From Gammaproteobacteria bacterium (lineage in GTDB: Bacteria; Pseudomonadota; Gammaproteobacteria; Steroidobacterales; Steroidobacteraceae), in the NCBI GenBank assembly GCA_947455595.1, contig CANGOP010000011.1, positions 1-64,000 of the forward strand: 64,000 bases of DNA, given 5' to 3'. The translations under genes were made by a program, and so were the position numbers. Positions 16,278 to 25,188 of this stretch are shown piece by piece. The notes beneath the pieces are model-generated. The model had not been told where the DNA came from. It made no database searches and was given only the letters and a program-made list of their open reading frames with translations. Positions within the stretch are counted from its first letter, which is position 1. Each line of letters starts with the position of its first letter.

Positions 16278-17459
16278 ATGGGCAGTCTGTCGTTGTCGCA
16301 GCGTGTCATCGCGTTGTGTTTTGCTATTGCGGTTCTGGAAGGCTTTGACATCCAAGCGCTCGGTGTGGCGGCGCCAGCCATTGCGCCGGCGTTTTCCTTG
16401 TCACCGGCGCAGGTCGGCTGGCTCTTCGCCATCAGCAATATCGGCATTGTGCTCGGCGCCTTCAGCGGCGGCAGGGCAGCCGATGTCTGGGGCCGCCGAC
16501 TTATCCTGATGATCTCGGTGCTCACGTTCTCCGTCGGTACTCTGGGGGTTGGTGTCTCGCAGGGCTATGCTGCGTTCTTCCTTGCGCGGTTTCTCTCGGG
16601 TGTCGGCTTTGGTGCCGCGTTACCCAACATGATGGCGATGGTGGTCGAGGTCAGTGAGCCAACGCATCGGTCACGTGCAGCCGCTTCGGTGTTTTGTGGC
16701 ATGCCGCTAGGCGGTGGATCGGTCGCGCTGCTGACCCAAGTGTTGCCGCCGAGCAGTGGGTGGCGAGCGCTCTTCCTGATCGGTGGGTTGCTGCCGCTTG
16801 GGCTAACGTGGGCAGTCCATCGTGGGTTACCCGAAACGCGCCACGGGCGGCACGGTCAACATTGCGATACCTTACCGGTGCGAGCGGCTCTCTTCGGTGA
16901 CGGGCGTTGGGGGCGCACGCTCCTTCTGTGGCTCACCTTTCTGCCGACGCTGCTGAGTCTGTATTTGTTGTTGAACTGGTTGCCGATCCTCGTGACCCAA
17001 AAGGGTTTCGCGAAAGCTGTCGCGCCGCAGGCGTCGCTTGTCTTTAACTATGCGTCGGTCGTCGGTGCCGTGTTGGTTGGCGCATTGGTCGACCGATTCG
17101 GTACCCGGTGGGTGATTGCGCCTTGTTATGCAGCATTAGCGGCAGCGCTCTTCGGTTTGGCCGGTACGAGCGAGTTCTCCGCCATTTTGGTGTTGGTCGG
17201 GCTTGTCGGATTTACATTGATGGGCGCGAATTACGCCCTCTTTGGCGTGGCGGCTGCACAGTACCCCTTGGCGGGGCGCGGTACGGGGTCTGGTGCAGCA
17301 ATCGGCGTGGGGCGAGTGGGTTCGATCGTGGGGCCGTTGTTGGCCGGACTGTTACTCGGCGGTGGCATGAGTGCCAACGGCGTTATCACCGTCTTGATAC
17401 CCGGCGCTGTGCTTGCTGGGCTTGCAGTGCTCTGTCTGCGCAGTCAACCAGCTGAGTGA
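16278..17459 (+). CDS. MFS transporter of the aromatic acid:H+ symporter (AAHS) type
   Basis: A 393-residue inner-membrane permease with 12 predicted helices. It carries the AAHS signature in helix 1 (AVLEGFDIQALGVAAPAI) and the MFS loop 2-3 motif (GGRAADVWGRRLILM). Proteins of this group (PcaK, MhpT, BenK) import benzoate, hydroxybenzoates or hydroxyphenylpropionates with protons. It is a single gene upstream of a convergent TetR gene. Its substrate may feed one of the ring-cleaving modules in the window, an inference only. It is slightly shorter than typical AAHS members (about 450), with a reduced central loop. Confidence 0.87.
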   Translation: MGSLSLSQRVIALCFAIAVLEGFDIQALGVAAPAIAPAFSLSPAQVGWLFAISNIGIVLGAFSGGRAADVWGRRLILMISVLTFSVGTLGVGVSQGYAAFFLARFLSGVGFGAALPNMMAMVVEVSEPTHRSRAAASVFCGMPLGGGSVALLTQVLPPSSGWRALFLIGGLLPLGLTWAVHRGLPETRHGRHGQHCDTLPVRAALFGDGRWGRTLLLWLTFLPTLLSLYLLLNWLPILVTQKGFAKAVAPQASLVFNYASVVGAVLVGALVDRFGTRWVIAPCYAALAAALFGLAGTSEFSAILVLVGLVGFTLMGANYALFGVAAAQYPLAGRGTGSGAAIGVGRVGSIVGPLLAGLLLGGGMSANGVITVLIPGAVLAGLAVLCLRSQPAE

Positions 17460-17476
17460 CCGAGGATGATGCCGGC

Positions 17477-18199
17477 TTAGACCGCTGATCCGGGCGTTGG
17501 CGCAGGTGACGTCGCAGGCAAGGAATCAATCGCGGCGACGGTCGGTGATGCTGCGATGGCGCCCAATACGAACTGCAGGTGCGCCTCGACATAGCGCTCA
17601 ACGTCTAGGGGATGTCGGTCACCGAACATCAGTTTCCAATTGGAGAGCGCGATGCACGGTGCGAGTAGCAGGTGTGGGAACTCTTCAGCGGGCGTATGCC
17701 GGAATTCACCGGTCGCGATGCCGCGCCAAAGGATCATCCGGAACGTCGCGGTGCCTTTGGCGATGACCTCGTCATGGTAGAAGTCGCCCAGGTCGGGAAA
17801 GCGGCGTCCGTCGGCAATCAAGAGGCGCACCAGTTCGCGACGCGCGCCATCGGTCGTCATCTCTCGATAGATTTGTCGCAGCGATTCCCGCAAGAGATCC
17901 ACCGCCGACCCGTCCGCCAGCATGACCCGCTCCTGCAGACGGGCAAGCGCCGGCTGAATGAGCGACCGCACCGCTGCCTTGAATAGCGCCGCTTTGTCCG
18001 CGTAATACAAATAGAGCGTGCCTTTGGCGACGCCTGCACGCTGGGCGATGTCTTCGAGGCGAGCGTTTTCGAATCCGGCGGCCGCGAACTCTGCCGTGGC
18101 GGCGGCAATGATCAGCGCGTCACGCTCCCGTTGGCGGGCAGAGCGATGGCTACTATCGTCAAGGGTGTCGCAAAGTTGTTCTGGATTTTGGCCCGACAT
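17477..18199 (-). CDS. TetR-family repressor of the efflux operon
   Basis: A 240-residue regulator. I start it at the ATG at 18199; the frame can be extended six codons to a TTG at 18217, which would abut the operator. The helix-turn-helix is RLEDIAQRAGVAKGTLYLYYADKAALF. The C-terminal ligand and dimer domain includes RELVRLLIADGRRFPDLGDFY, typical of the AcrR_C-like group. It is divergent from the OMF-EmrA-EmrB operon, and an 18-bp inverted repeat covers the operon's -35 box. It therefore very likely represses the pump and is released by a pump substrate. Confidence 0.9.
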   Translation of the reverse strand: MSGQNPEQLCDTLDDSSHRSARQRERDALIIAAATAEFAAAGFENARLEDIAQRAGVAKGTLYLYYADKAALFKAAVRSLIQPALARLQERVMLADGSAVDLLRESLRQIYREMTTDGARRELVRLLIADGRRFPDLGDFYHDEVIAKGTATFRMILWRGIATGEFRHTPAEEFPHLLLAPCIALSNWKLMFGDRHPLDVERYVEAHLQFVLGAIAASPTVAAIDSLPATSPAPTPGSAV

Positions 18200-18217
18200 A
18201 ACCTGTACAAAAGACAA

Positions 18218-18253
18218 AATGACTTGACAGTCATTTTTAACGATATCTACTAT
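18218..18253 (+). promoter_or_regulatory. Efflux-operon promoter with TetR operator over its -35 box
   Basis: AATGACT-TGAC-AGTCATT (18218-18235) is an inverted repeat with perfect 7-base arms. A consensus TTGACA (18224-18229) lies inside it, and TACTAT (18248-18253) follows after 18 bases as the -10 box. Repressor bound here would block RNA polymerase directly. The site also lies just upstream of the tetR start, allowing autoregulation. Confidence 0.75.
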
Positions 18254-18287
18254 ACGCGCAAGTCATTAATCGGGTCGGTGCTCTCGG

Positions 18288-19709
18288 ATGACAACCGTAT
18301 TCAATCGTTGGGTGCTGCTTGCATCCATGGCCCTGCTCGCTGCGTGTGCATCGGTGCCGAAAATGGATCTGCCGTCAGCGAACCGGGATCCGGTGGCGCA
18401 GGCGACGACCGCGTGGCCCACGGGCGATGCGGCATGGCCCACCGCTGACTGGTGGACCGGCTTTGACGACCCGGCGCTCTCGGCATTGATTAAGGGGGTT
18501 TTGGCCGCCAATCCGTCGTTGGCGGTCGCCAGATCCCATGCAATAGCCGCCACGGCTGTGGCCGAAGGGCAGCGCTCCACACTGTCCCCGCAGGTCGGCA
18601 TGAAACTGGCGCCGGGGCGCGAGCAGATCAGTGCGAACGGCATGTTCCCCAAGCCTTTCGGTGGCCAGACCTTCACGCTCGTGGATTTGGCAGGATCCCT
18701 GACCTATCGACTCGATCTGTCCGGTTCAATGCGAGCACAGTTGCGCTCCCGCGAAGCACAGGCCGCTGCCTCGGCGGAAGAAGCGCAGCGGGCTGCCGAA
18801 GCCGTTGCGGCTACGACGGCACGGGTTTATTACGAATTGAGCGCAGCACTGGCTGATCGTGAGGATCTGGAGCGCATGCAGCAGCTCATCGCCCGCAACC
18901 GGCAAATTGCCGAGGTGCGCGCTAACCTCGGGCTCGATACCCAGGCGCTGACTCGCCACATAGTGGCCGACGCCGAGGCGTTTCGCGAACAAGTGGCCGC
19001 GGCAGAGGAGCGGGTCTCGCGTGCGCGTGGCGTCCTCGCAGCCTTGAGTGGTTCCGGTCCCGACGCCACGGCGGATCTGGTCCCGCCGCGAGTGCAGTCC
19101 ATCACGGTTGTCCGGCTACCAAAGGACATGCACTTGAGCTTGTTGAGTCGTCGCGCCGATGTCCGTGCGGCGCGTGATCGGGTGGAGTCAGTGGCTAATG
19201 ACCGCCTCGCGGCGCAACGAGCGTATCTGCCGGATCTCAACTTCCAGTTCCTGTTGGGCCTTCAGTCGCGCGCGCTCGACTCGCTATTCGAATCCGGTAG
19301 CCGCCAATGGACCGTGGGTCCCGCATTGACGCTCCCACTCTTCGACGGCGGACAACGACGCGCCGTGAATCGGACGGAAGAAGCTTTGTATCAAGCTGTT
19401 CGTGCGCAGTATCAGCAGACGGTTGTGCAAGCGGTCTCCGACGTCAATGCCGCCCTTGTCAGTCGCAGGGGCAGTGCTGAAGCCTTGCAGGCTGCGCAAA
19501 AAGCGCTGGATGAGGAATCGGCGTCGTTGGCGGCTCTCAAGCGACGCTACACCGCAGGCATTGCTGCTGAAGCCGATTTTGTGCAGGCGCAGATGCGCGT
19601 GTTGGAGCGCACCCGTGAGGTGTCGCGTCAACTCGTCCGTAGCCGCTGGGCCGACATTGATCTAATCGAATCACTCGGGGGCGATGCCCGAGAGGAACCC
19701 ACACGATGA
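18288..19709 (+). CDS. NodT-type outer-membrane efflux lipoprotein
   Basis: A 473-residue TolC-like outer-membrane factor. A lipoprotein signal (LLASMALLAACAS) puts the lipidated cysteine at residue 20. Two TolC-type repeats follow, with WWTGFDDPALSALI, a long coiled-coil, RRADVRAARDRVESVANDR and WTVGPALTLPLFDGGQRR. It forms the exit duct for the pump encoded next. Its TGA overlaps the ATG of the HlyD-family gene by four bases. The promoter and TetR operator lie 35-70 bases upstream. Confidence 0.93.
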   Translation: MTTVFNRWVLLASMALLAACASVPKMDLPSANRDPVAQATTAWPTGDAAWPTADWWTGFDDPALSALIKGVLAANPSLAVARSHAIAATAVAEGQRSTLSPQVGMKLAPGREQISANGMFPKPFGGQTFTLVDLAGSLTYRLDLSGSMRAQLRSREAQAAASAEEAQRAAEAVAATTARVYYELSAALADREDLERMQQLIARNRQIAEVRANLGLDTQALTRHIVADAEAFREQVAAAEERVSRARGVLAALSGSGPDATADLVPPRVQSITVVRLPKDMHLSLLSRRADVRAARDRVESVANDRLAAQRAYLPDLNFQFLLGLQSRALDSLFESGSRQWTVGPALTLPLFDGGQRRAVNRTEEALYQAVRAQYQQTVVQAVSDVNAALVSRRGSAEALQAAQKALDEESASLAALKRRYTAGIAAEADFVQAQMRVLERTREVSRQLVRSRWADIDLIESLGGDAREEPTR

Positions 19710-20941
19710 CACTCGAACTGCCTGAACAACCCAAATCAAACGGCCGACGCCGTGCGCTCGGCATTCTTGCGGCCGTGGTGATCACGGCGCTGATCCTTGT
19801 CGGCGCCCGTTGGTTCCTCCATGGCCGCTATCACGTGACAACCGACGATGCGACGGTGGACGGGGATATCGTCTTGGTCACGCCGCAAGTCTCTGGGACC
19901 GTTGCCAAGATCAGTGTCGAGGACACAATGACGGTGAAGGCCGGAGATGTGCTTGTCGAGCTGGATGCCACGGATCTGAAAATGATGCGTGAGCGATCGG
20001 AGGCCGAGTTGTTGCGAACGGTGCGGGATGTGCGCTCACTCTATGCGCAAACGCAATCCGCATCAGCTGATGCCGCCTCTGCGCAAGCGGAGTTGTCGCT
20101 CGCTCAGATTGAGCGTGATCATGCCACGTCAGATCTGACGCGTCGTCAAGCGGCCGCGGCCGATGGCGGCGTGATGGGTGAAGAACTCGCCCACGCCGAA
20201 GAAGCCCGCCGCAGTGCTGAGGCCAGAGTGGTCGCTGCTACTCGCCGTGCAGAGTCTGCGACTCAAAGAGCGCGCGCCCAGTCGGTGATGACCTCGGGCG
20301 TGGACGTCGCGCATCATCCGCGGGTCATCGCCGCCGCATCAGCTCTGCGTTCGGCCCTCATCAACGAGAGCCGGTCGCAGATTCGTGCGCCGATCGACGG
20401 CCAGGTAGCACGTCGTGCGGTCACGACTGGCTCAATGGTGGCGATGGGAACGCCGATCTTGTCAATCGTCCCGCTGCAGTCAGTGTGGGTCAATGCTAAC
20501 TACAAAGAAGCCCAGTTGACACATGTGCGTGTGGGCCAAGCGGTAGAAATGACATCCGATCTCTATGGCTCTTCCGTGAAGTTTCATGGCCGCGTTTCGG
20601 GCCTCGATGCCGGTACGGGGTCTGCGTTCGCGCTGCTGCCTGCACAGAACGCCACGGGCAATTGGATCAAGGTTGTGCAGCGCGTGCCGGTTCGTGTGGA
20701 TCTCGATCCGAAAGACTTGACCGACCATCCCCTGCGGGTGGGACTGTCGATCTCGGCAGATATCGACACCGAGGACAACGCGCAGGCATCGCCAGTGGTC
20801 ACGCCAGCAGTCGCCGCTGCCGGTTATGCGCAAAGTGAGGCCGCAGCGGACGCAGCGGTTGCCGCGCTCTTGGCGTCTGCACTGAGCGAGTCCGATGGGA
20901 TTGTGCCGGCTCACCGCCATCACAAAGGGTCTGTTCGGTGA
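19706..20941 (+). CDS. EmrA/HlyD-family membrane fusion protein
   Basis: A 411-residue periplasmic adaptor anchored by one helix at residues 15-33 (ALGILAAVVITALILVGARW). The lipoyl halves are VTPQVSGTVAKISVEDTMTV and SQIRAPIDGQVARR, with a long alpha-helical hairpin of heptads between them. The beta-barrel part shows WVNANYKEAQLTHVRVGQ, a signature of EmrA-like adaptors. It links the MFS pump to the outer-membrane duct. It overlaps both neighbours by four bases. Confidence 0.94.
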   Translation: MTLELPEQPKSNGRRRALGILAAVVITALILVGARWFLHGRYHVTTDDATVDGDIVLVTPQVSGTVAKISVEDTMTVKAGDVLVELDATDLKMMRERSEAELLRTVRDVRSLYAQTQSASADAASAQAELSLAQIERDHATSDLTRRQAAAADGGVMGEELAHAEEARRSAEARVVAATRRAESATQRARAQSVMTSGVDVAHHPRVIAAASALRSALINESRSQIRAPIDGQVARRAVTTGSMVAMGTPILSIVPLQSVWVNANYKEAQLTHVRVGQAVEMTSDLYGSSVKFHGRVSGLDAGTGSAFALLPAQNATGNWIKVVQRVPVRVDLDPKDLTDHPLRVGLSISADIDTEDNAQASPVVTPAVAAAGYAQSEAAADAAVAALLASALSESDGIVPAHRHHKGSVR

Positions 20942-22479
20942 GTGACGTTGCCGCCCATGGTCCGTTAGAAGGATCTGCGCGTCTCTACGCGACCTTCTTT
21001 CTGGCCATGGCGAATTTCATGGTCGTTCTCGATATGACCATCGCCAACGTGTCGGTGCCGCATATCGCGGGTGGCCTTGCGGTGAGCCCGAATCAAGGGA
21101 CGTGGGTGATCACGTCCTATGCGGTTGCTGAGGCGATCGTCGTGCCGCTCACCGGTTGGCTCACCCGTCGGGTGGGCGCTGTCCGTCTCTTCATTCTGTC
21201 GATCCTAGGTTTCACGCTGTCCTCCGCATTGTGTGGATTTTCATCAAGTCTCGGCATGCTCGTCGCTGCCCGCGTGGCGCAGGGCTTATGTGGTGGCCCG
21301 ATCATGCCGCTGTCGCAGACCTTGCTCCTCGGCAGTTATCCACGTGGAAAGACCGGACCTGCTCTGGCCGCATGGGTCATGACGACACTGTTGGCGCCCA
21401 TCGCGGGTCCAGTTCTGGGCGGCTGGATTTCCGATAACCTCGCCTGGCAGTGGATCTTCTGGATCAATCTGCCGGTAGGCTTGGCCTGTAGTTCGCTCGT
21501 ATGGCGCATCTACAAGACTCGCGAGACTGCGCGCGAGAAGGTGCCGGTGGACAAAGTGGGCCTTTTCCTACTCATCGTCTGGGTGGGTGCCTTACAGCTC
21601 GTGCTCGACAAAGGCCGCGAGCTTGATTGGTTCAACTCGACCTGGATACTCGGCCTGACGTGCGTCGCAGCGGTGTGTTTTGTCGCGTTCTTGATTTGGG
21701 AGCTAACCGACAAGCATCCGATCGTCGATCTGTCGCTCTTTGCTAATCGCGGCTTCAGTTGCGCGATTCTCGCGCTGGCGACGATTTTCGGCGTCTTCTT
21801 CGGGTATATCGTACTCGTGCCGTTGTGGTTGCAGTCCTTCAAGGGCTATACGGCGATGCAAGCGGGGCTCGCGATTGCGCCGATGGGCATGTTGTCGCTG
21901 ATCATGTCGCCTTTCGTCGCGATGTCACTGCAGAGGATTGATCCGCGTTATTTCGCGACGTTTTCCGTTTTTGTGTTTGCCACAGTGTATCTGTGGCGCT
22001 CAACCATGACACCGGATGCGACGTTTGCGGACATCTTCGTGCCGCAAATTTTGATGGGTCTGGGAATGTGTACGCTCTTCCTGCCGCTGACGACGATCGC
22101 GATGGCGGAAGTGTCGAGTACGCAGATTGCCACGGCATCTGGCCTCCAGAACTTCGTGCGGACACTGTTCGGCGCGTTTGGCACTGCGATTTCGGCCAAC
22201 TATTGGGACAATGGCATCACCCGTCATCATGCCATCCTGACGGAGAGTATTCGGCCGGGCGCTCCTGCGGTCGCCTCTTCAGTCGACGGGTTGACGCACA
22301 TCAGCGGTTCCCATCAAGGCGCCCTGGCGATGATCGACTACACAATCACCCAACAGTCCGCGGTACTGGCACTGCGTGACTTCTGTGCACGAGCGGCCGT
22401 CGTGGTGTTGATTCTGTTACCACTGATCTGGTTAACCCACCGACCGAAACAAGCGGCTGACACAACGCACGCACATTAG
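20938..22479 (+). CDS. EmrB-type DHA2 family MFS drug exporter
   Basis: A 513-residue, 14-helix inner-membrane proton antiporter. Motifs include VVLDMTIANVSVPHIAGGL in helix 1, GWLTRRVGAVRLF in the 2-3 loop and MTTLLAPIAGPVLGGWISD (motif C of exporters) in helix 5. Like EmrB it should export hydrophobic acids, uncouplers or phenolic compounds through the tripartite complex. It starts at a GTG overlapping the emrA-like stop. A hairpin at 22502-22530 ends the operon. Fusaric-acid and bile-salt pumps share this architecture, so the real substrate is open. Confidence 0.94.
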   Translation: MSDVAAHGPLEGSARLYATFFLAMANFMVVLDMTIANVSVPHIAGGLAVSPNQGTWVITSYAVAEAIVVPLTGWLTRRVGAVRLFILSILGFTLSSALCGFSSSLGMLVAARVAQGLCGGPIMPLSQTLLLGSYPRGKTGPALAAWVMTTLLAPIAGPVLGGWISDNLAWQWIFWINLPVGLACSSLVWRIYKTRETAREKVPVDKVGLFLLIVWVGALQLVLDKGRELDWFNSTWILGLTCVAAVCFVAFLIWELTDKHPIVDLSLFANRGFSCAILALATIFGVFFGYIVLVPLWLQSFKGYTAMQAGLAIAPMGMLSLIMSPFVAMSLQRIDPRYFATFSVFVFATVYLWRSTMTPDATFADIFVPQILMGLGMCTLFLPLTTIAMAEVSSTQIATASGLQNFVRTLFGAFGTAISANYWDNGITRHHAILTESIRPGAPAVASSVDGLTHISGSHQGALAMIDYTITQQSAVLALRDFCARAAVVVLILLPLIWLTHRPKQAADTTHAH

Positions 22480-22501
22480 AGAGTGCATGAGTACCGATTT
22501 G

Positions 22502-22530
22502 CTCACCCCGCCATTGGCTGGCGGGGTGAG
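22502..22530. terminator. Terminator hairpin between convergent operons
   Basis: CTCACCCCGCC and GGCGGGGTGAG form a perfect 11-bp stem with loop ATTGGCT. It lies between the efflux operon and the convergent molybdenum hydroxylase. Neither side has a strong U-tract, but the stem stability and position support a bidirectional terminator. Confidence 0.7.
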
Positions 22531-22537
22531 ACTTGAC

Positions 22538-24673
22538 TCACGTGCGGGTGAGCGATACCGACAACGGCAGCGAGCGGACACGCTGACCGGTCAGCGCAAA
22601 CAGCGCGTTCGCTAATGCGGGCGCCAATGGCGGCGTACCCGGTTCGCCGATACCGGTTGGCGCTTCCGTGCTTTGCACCAGATGCACGTCGATCACCGGG
22701 GCCTGGGGCATGCGCACGACTGGATAAGTGTCGAAATTGCCCTGATCGATGCGACCAGCGGTGAGCGTGATCTCTTGACTGAGCGCGGCTGACAAACCGA
22801 AGATCACCGCGCTTTGCACCTGACGACGCACGATGCCGGGATTGACGACGGTGCCGCAATCAACGGCAGCCACCACCTTGTGAACGCGCGGCGTGCCGTC
22901 CGAGTCCAACGAGACTTCCACGACCTCAGCCACATAGCTTGAGAAGCTTTCGGCCACGGCGATGCCGCGAGCATGGCCCTTCGCCAGCGGCGAGCCCCAG
23001 CCAGCTTTGCGAGCGGCCAGATCGAGCACTGCCAGCAGTCTAGGTTCATGGGCCAGCAGCCCACGCCGGTATTCATACGGATCCTGACCGGCCTGGTGGG
23101 CCATCTCGTCTACGAAGCATTCGGAGAAGAACGCGTTCTGCGAACTGCCGACACTGCGCCAGAACCACACGCCGGGGCCTTGGGTGTGCTCCACCCAGTC
23201 GACGCGCAAGTTCGGGGTCGCATACGGCCAACTGGCGAGGCCTTCCACGGCGGCGCCATCGAGCTCGTCGGGCTTGCCCATCCCGGAGGCCCGCGCAACC
23301 GAAGCGGCCGTGACTCGCGCTTCGAAGCTGAGGGGCTTGCCGTCGCTTGCGAGTGCGGCACTCATCTGCACCATCGCACCGGGACGGTAATACTGAGCGC
23401 GCATGTCGTCTTCACGTGTGTAGACCACTTTCACTGGCGCGCCCACAGCCTTAGAGGCTTCCACTGCCGCCATAATGAAGTCGGGGCAGAAGCGCCGACC
23501 GAAACCCCCACCGAGGAAGGTCTGGGTGATAGAGACTTGCTCAGGCTTCATGCCCAACATGCCGGCTACCATCGCCCGATGCGGGCCGGGCGCCTGCGTA
23601 GGCGCGTACACCTCACAGCGATCGGCCATCACATGGGCCGTCGCATTCATCGGTTCCATACAGGCGTGTGCAAGATAAGGGGCCGAGTAGATGGCCTCGA
23701 CGCGCGGGCCGGCGACCGCGCTCACTGAACCGACTTCCTTGGCCAACATCGCATTACCGGCCTTCAGCTGCAACGCCATTGCCTGACGGATACTGTCAGA
23801 CGACAAGCCCGCGCCCGCACTTTCATCCCACTCCACCTTCAGCGCATCGCGACCTTTGCGTGCGGCGTGGAAATTGTCGGCGATCACTGCAATGCCGGCA
23901 CTGATAGCGACTACGTGGCGGACACCTTTAATGGCCTTCGCTTTAGTGGCGTCAAACGACGTCATCGTGGCACCGAGCGATGGCGGATGCGCAACGACAG
24001 CGGACAGGAGACCCGGTAATTCGACGTCGATACCGAAGGTGGTTTTGCCACGCACCTTGTCAACCGTGTCGGTCCGGTGCACTTCCTTGCCAATCAACCG
24101 GAAGTCCGACGCCTTCTTCAGTGACGGTTGCTCCGGGGGCGATAGCTGGGCAGCGTCGAGCGCGAGCTCACCATAGGAGAGTCTCTCACCCTTCGGTCCG
24201 ATAACATGGCCGGCGACTGTGTGGCAGTCGCTCCCGCTCACATGCCAACGGTTTGCAGCGGCCTGCACAAGCATCGCGCGTGCCGCTGCTCCGGCCGTGC
24301 GCAGCGGGGTGTAAAATGCGCGCACAGAGCTGGAGCCGCCCGTGCCCTGCATGTGGAACAACGGATTGTTGTAGACCGCATCCACGGGAGCTTGCTCGAC
24401 GTGCACGGACGCCCAGTCAGCATCAAGTTCTTCGGCCAGAATCATGGGTAGTGCGGTGCGCACGCCCTGACCCATCTCAGCCATGCTCACGACGATCGTG
24501 ACGCGATTGTCGGTGCCGATGCGGATAAAGGCATTGGGTGAAAAGGTGCCGCTTGCCGCGGTGGTCGCGGCCGCGTCGCTGCGGCCAGGTAACTGCAAAG
24601 CCACGACGAGACCGCTAGCGGCGGCAATCGACTGACGCAGAAACGTACGACGATCCATTGCTGAGTGATGCAT
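22538..24673 (-). CDS. Molybdopterin-binding large subunit, isoquinoline 1-oxidoreductase beta (IorB) type
   Basis: A 711-residue catalytic subunit of a molybdenum hydroxylase of the xanthine dehydrogenase family. It begins right after the small-subunit stop; MDRRTFLRQSIAAASGLVV is a twin-arginine signal, so the enzyme is exported folded. Motifs include GMLGMKPEQVSITQTFLGGGFGRR, GVWFWRSVGSSQNAFFSECF and TGIGEPGTPPLAPALANALF, the last with the active-site glutamate. Such enzymes hydroxylate N-heterocycles or oxidise aldehydes. The cytochrome c subunit that often accompanies the pair is not present here. Confidence 0.92.
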   Translation of the reverse strand: MHHSAMDRRTFLRQSIAAASGLVVALQLPGRSDAAATTAASGTFSPNAFIRIGTDNRVTIVVSMAEMGQGVRTALPMILAEELDADWASVHVEQAPVDAVYNNPLFHMQGTGGSSSVRAFYTPLRTAGAAARAMLVQAAANRWHVSGSDCHTVAGHVIGPKGERLSYGELALDAAQLSPPEQPSLKKASDFRLIGKEVHRTDTVDKVRGKTTFGIDVELPGLLSAVVAHPPSLGATMTSFDATKAKAIKGVRHVVAISAGIAVIADNFHAARKGRDALKVEWDESAGAGLSSDSIRQAMALQLKAGNAMLAKEVGSVSAVAGPRVEAIYSAPYLAHACMEPMNATAHVMADRCEVYAPTQAPGPHRAMVAGMLGMKPEQVSITQTFLGGGFGRRFCPDFIMAAVEASKAVGAPVKVVYTREDDMRAQYYRPGAMVQMSAALASDGKPLSFEARVTAASVARASGMGKPDELDGAAVEGLASWPYATPNLRVDWVEHTQGPGVWFWRSVGSSQNAFFSECFVDEMAHQAGQDPYEYRRGLLAHEPRLLAVLDLAARKAGWGSPLAKGHARGIAVAESFSSYVAEVVEVSLDSDGTPRVHKVVAAVDCGTVVNPGIVRRQVQSAVIFGLSAALSQEITLTAGRIDQGNFDTYPVVRMPQAPVIDVHLVQSTEAPTGIGEPGTPPLAPALANALFALTGQRVRSLPLSVSLTRT

Positions 24674-24675
24674 AT

Positions 24676-25140
24676 TCAACCCGCCTTTTTCGCGTGACCG
24701 GCCGCCGTGTGGATGGCCGCACGAATGTCGTTGTATGTGCCGCAGCGGCAAATGTTGCCGGCCATCGCACTGTCGATATCTGCATCAGTGGGTTTCGGGT
24801 TGCGGGCGAGCAGCGCCGCCGCGCTCATGATCTGTCCCGATTGGCAGTAGCCGCACTGCGGCACGTCGTGGGCGATCCAGGCTTTCTGCACCGGATGATC
24901 ACCCGTTGGATCCAATCCTTCGATGGTGGTGATCTTGCGCCCGACGACGGCGGAGACGGGCAGTACGCAACTGCGCGTCGCTTCACCATCGACATGTACC
25001 GTGCATGCACCACACAAGGCCTGACCGCAGCCATACTTCGTGCCGGTGAGCTTCAGCGTGTCACGCAGCGCCCACAGGAGGGGTGTATCGGGTTCGACGT
25101 CGAGGTGCTGGACCTGTCCGTTGATGGTGAGGGCAATCAT
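24676..25140 (-). CDS. [2Fe-2S] small subunit, isoquinoline 1-oxidoreductase alpha (IorA) type
   Basis: A 154-residue iron-sulfur subunit. The plant-type cluster is in [16 protein letters not shown]. The second, helical cluster is in [11 protein letters not shown] and [15 protein letters not shown]. It has no signal of its own and would be carried out with the twin-arginine large subunit. The two genes are separated by only two bases and form an operon. It passes electrons from the Mo centre to an acceptor not encoded here. Confidence 0.94.
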   Translation of the reverse strand: MIALTINGQVQHLDVEPDTPLLWALRDTLKLTGTKYGCGQALCGACTVHVDGEATRSCVLPVSAVVGRKITTIEGLDPTGDHPVQKAWIAHDVPQCGYCQSGQIMSAAALLARNPKPTDADIDSAMAGNICRCGTYNDIRAAIHTAAGHAKKAG

Positions 25141-25188
25141 GGGTGATCTCCGCCAAGCAAGTTATCCGGTGAGTGTAGCAAGCCAACC

